A DNA stretch of 16,056 nt from SLAN01 sp046545955 (GTDB lineage: Bacteria; Spirochaetota; Spirochaetia; DSM-27196; SKKC01): contig JBKGYS010000049.1 in assembly GCA_046545955.1 (NCBI GenBank), positions 1 to 16,056 on the forward strand. The letters run 5' to 3'. A program made the translations under genes and the position numbers. The notes below the pieces were generated by a model that saw only the letters and a list, made by a program, of their open reading frames with translations, searched no databases and had not been told where the DNA came from. Position 1 is the first letter of the stretch, and each line of letters begins with the position of its first letter. Positions 14,626 to 16,056 of the stretch are shown piece by piece.

Positions 14626-15870
14626 ATGACCTTACGCGATGAAGCCGAAGAGATCGGCAGAGAGGCAGTGAATGCAATGCTTCCGGACACGGCGGTCCGC
14701 TCGGCGCTCGCGCAACGCAGTCCGAACGGTCGGGTGGTACTTGTCGCGATCGGAAAAGCCGGCTGGTCTATGGCAAAGGCTGCCTGGGATGAGCTTGGTT
14801 CACAGATCGAACGGGGCATTGTCATTACCAAGGATGGGCATTCGAACGGGGAAATAGGCCCGCTTGCTATCCGTGAGGCGTCCCATCCGATTATCGACGA
14901 ACGCGCGCTTGCGGCGACCGAGGAAGCTCTCGCGATGGTTCGTGACCTGTCGAGCGACGACACGGTGCTTTTCCTTGTCTCGGGGGGCGGGTCGGCTTTG
15001 TTCGAGAAGCCGGTTGAGGGCATCTCCCTTCAAGAGCTGCAGGAGATAACCGACACGCTTATGAATGCTGGTGCCGACATAGTCACGTTGAACGCCGTTC
15101 GGAAACGTTGTTCGGCTGTCAAGGGCGGCCGATTTGCCCTCGCGGCCGCGCCGGCCCGCGTCGAGGCGCTTATCCTTTCGGACGTACTCGGAGATCGGCT
15201 CGACAGTATCGCCTCCGGTCCGGCCGCGGCGGATCAGATTACCACCGACGAGGTGATCGCAATGGTGCGACGGTTCGGGCTCGCCGGTCACCACGCAGTA
15301 GCGAGAGTTCTTACGCGCGAAACGCCGAAGAGACTCGATAACGTGCACTCGCGCATTATCGGGAGCGTTTCGGTGCTTTGCGAGCGCGCACGAAAGGAAC
15401 TGGTGAAACGCGGATACACCACGCTACAATTGACATCGACCGTAAACGGCGAAGCCGCCGAAATCGGAAAGCTCCTCGCCGAAATAGCCCGGGAAGTCCG
15501 GCAACGAGGGCAGCCGCTGCCCCCTCCCTGCGCGGTACTCATCGGAGGAGAAACCGTAGTGTCGGTGAGAGGAAACGGAACGGGAGGACGAAATCAGGAA
15601 ATGGCGCTCGCTGCGGCGATTTCCATAGCGGGGTTCGAAAATACGGTTGTACTCTGCCTCGCCTCGGACGGAACCGACGGTCCGACCGATGCAACCGGGG
15701 GCCTGGTGGACGGAGGAAGCGCCGCACGAATCCGCGGCGCAGGCCTTGATCCGCGCGAACTGCTTGCAAACAACGACTCCTACCGGGCTCTCGAGGCCTC
15801 GGGGGACTTGCTCCGAAGCGGTCCGACGGGAACAAACGTCAACGACATCGCAGTGGTTCTCTGTCGATAG
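14626..15870 (+). CDS. Glycerate 2-kinase (MOFRL family)
   Basis: The family phosphorylates D-glycerate to 2-phosphoglycerate, feeding hydroxypyruvate, tartrate or serine-cycle carbon into lower glycolysis. The 414-aa protein is full length. AIGKAGWSMAKAA (from residue 41) contains the conserved lysine; SHPIID, LVSGGGSALF (117-126), LNAVRK-x-SAVKGGR and ILSDVLGD...IASGP (183-199) are the nucleotide and substrate motifs. The C-terminal MOFRL domain shows GGETVVSVRGNGTGGRNQEMALAAA and ASDGTDGPTDATGG. ATG 14626 is chosen because AAGGAGAG lies just upstream; the frame extends to 14608, which would overlap this site. It stands alone, divergent from the PilZ gene. Known relatives are called gckA, ttuD or garK-like; I cannot choose a symbol from sequence alone. 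Confidence 0.93.
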   Translation: MTLRDEAEEIGREAVNAMLPDTAVRSALAQRSPNGRVVLVAIGKAGWSMAKAAWDELGSQIERGIVITKDGHSNGEIGPLAIREASHPIIDERALAATEEALAMVRDLSSDDTVLFLVSGGGSALFEKPVEGISLQELQEITDTLMNAGADIVTLNAVRKRCSAVKGGRFALAAAPARVEALILSDVLGDRLDSIASGPAAADQITTDEVIAMVRRFGLAGHHAVARVLTRETPKRLDNVHSRIIGSVSVLCERARKELVKRGYTTLQLTSTVNGEAAEIGKLLAEIAREVRQRGQPLPPPCAVLIGGETVVSVRGNGTGGRNQEMALAAAISIAGFENTVVLCLASDGTDGPTDATGGLVDGGSAARIRGAGLDPRELLANNDSYRALEASGDLLRSGPTGTNVNDIAVVLCR

Positions 15871-15987
15871 GCAGCTATCCCGATACGCCACACCGGAGAC
15901 AGCCTTTGGCCGCAGTCCGAAGCGTATGGCCCATTCCGGTCGGCATGTCCGCAACCCACGGTACAACCAGGAAAAAAACATCAACCT
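15871..15987. other. Intergenic region after the glycerate kinase
   Basis: A short inverted repeat, GATAG-GCAG-CTATC, spans the glycerate kinase stop codon. I see no T tract, strong promoter or repeat in the remaining sequence before the possible start at 15988. Confidence 0.4.
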
Positions 15988-16056
15988 ATGAAACTCTTCA
16001 CAGTACAGCTGCCGCTGTATCGCCACGCGCATAGGTCGACAAAGCCCGCCATGCCG
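15988..16056 (+). CDS. Possible start of a further gene, truncated by the window end
   Basis: ATG 15988 opens a frame that stays open for 23 codons to the window end (begins MKLFTVQLPLYRH). AGGAAA lies upstream, but about 15-16 nt from the ATG, which is long for a ribosome-binding site. The orientation matches the glycerate kinase. The fragment is too short to recognise a family, so both its reality and its function remain open. Confidence 0.35.
   Translation, partial: MKLFTVQLPLYRHAHRSTKPAMP

Noticed and set aside
15424..16032. 202-codon minus-strand frame over the end of the glycerate kinase
   Set aside because: It is antisense to the conserved MOFRL domain, is Arg/Ser-rich without structure, and has no promoter or ribosome-binding site.

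Overview
The window looks like a chromosomal segment of a free-living spirochaete, probably Spirochaetaceae. This is an inference from several signs: two NPA-motif outer-membrane barrel proteins of the kind common in spirochaetes, several lipoproteins with loose lipoboxes, a membrane-anchored PilZ protein, a bactofilin, and a fairly GC-rich composition. The first lipoprotein has a strongly acidic stretch, which would fit a saline habitat but does not prove one. I see no phage, transposase, CRISPR, integrase or rRNA genes. The segment reads as ordinary housekeeping plus cell-envelope DNA.

Layout. Positions 1-1530 hold a partial lipoprotein (minus), a small membrane protein of uncertain start (minus) and a divergent lipoprotein (plus). 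Positions 1600-3063 encode a cardiolipin synthase (plus), followed by a tRNA-Lys(UUU) on the minus strand at 3095-3167. Positions 3271-6515 hold a minus-strand cluster read as outer-membrane barrel, lipoprotein, outer-membrane barrel. A 16-bp tandem-repeat block (6581-6676) separates it from a bactofilin (6678-7034) and a TyrA-type prephenate/arogenate dehydrogenase (7099-7923), both minus. Divergently, pta, dapB and dapA form a tight plus-strand operon (8096-10761) joining acetyl-CoA/acetyl phosphate metabolism with lysine/peptidoglycan precursor synthesis. It converges on a minus-strand comEC-rsmA pair (13210-10837). A 15-bp triple tandem repeat lies between comEC and a PilZ protein (14454-13342, minus). 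A glycerate 2-kinase (14626-15870, plus) and the first codons of a possible further gene close the window.

Regulation. The most interesting pattern is a repeated promoter/start arrangement. At six first-in-transcript genes, a sigma70-like -10 element ends only 7-11 nt before the start codon and no convincing Shine-Dalgarno sequence is present. These are the genes starting at 439, 1033, 6515, 7034, 7923 and, more weakly, 13210. Most genes inside operons, plus pta and the glycerate kinase, do have Shine-Dalgarno sequences. This predicts a set of leaderless or near-leaderless mRNAs, and it also supports several start-codon choices.

I do not find a convincing new multi-gene system. The best candidates for follow-up are the leaderless-promoter pattern, the two exact-period tandem repeats, and the barrel-lipoprotein-barrel operon.
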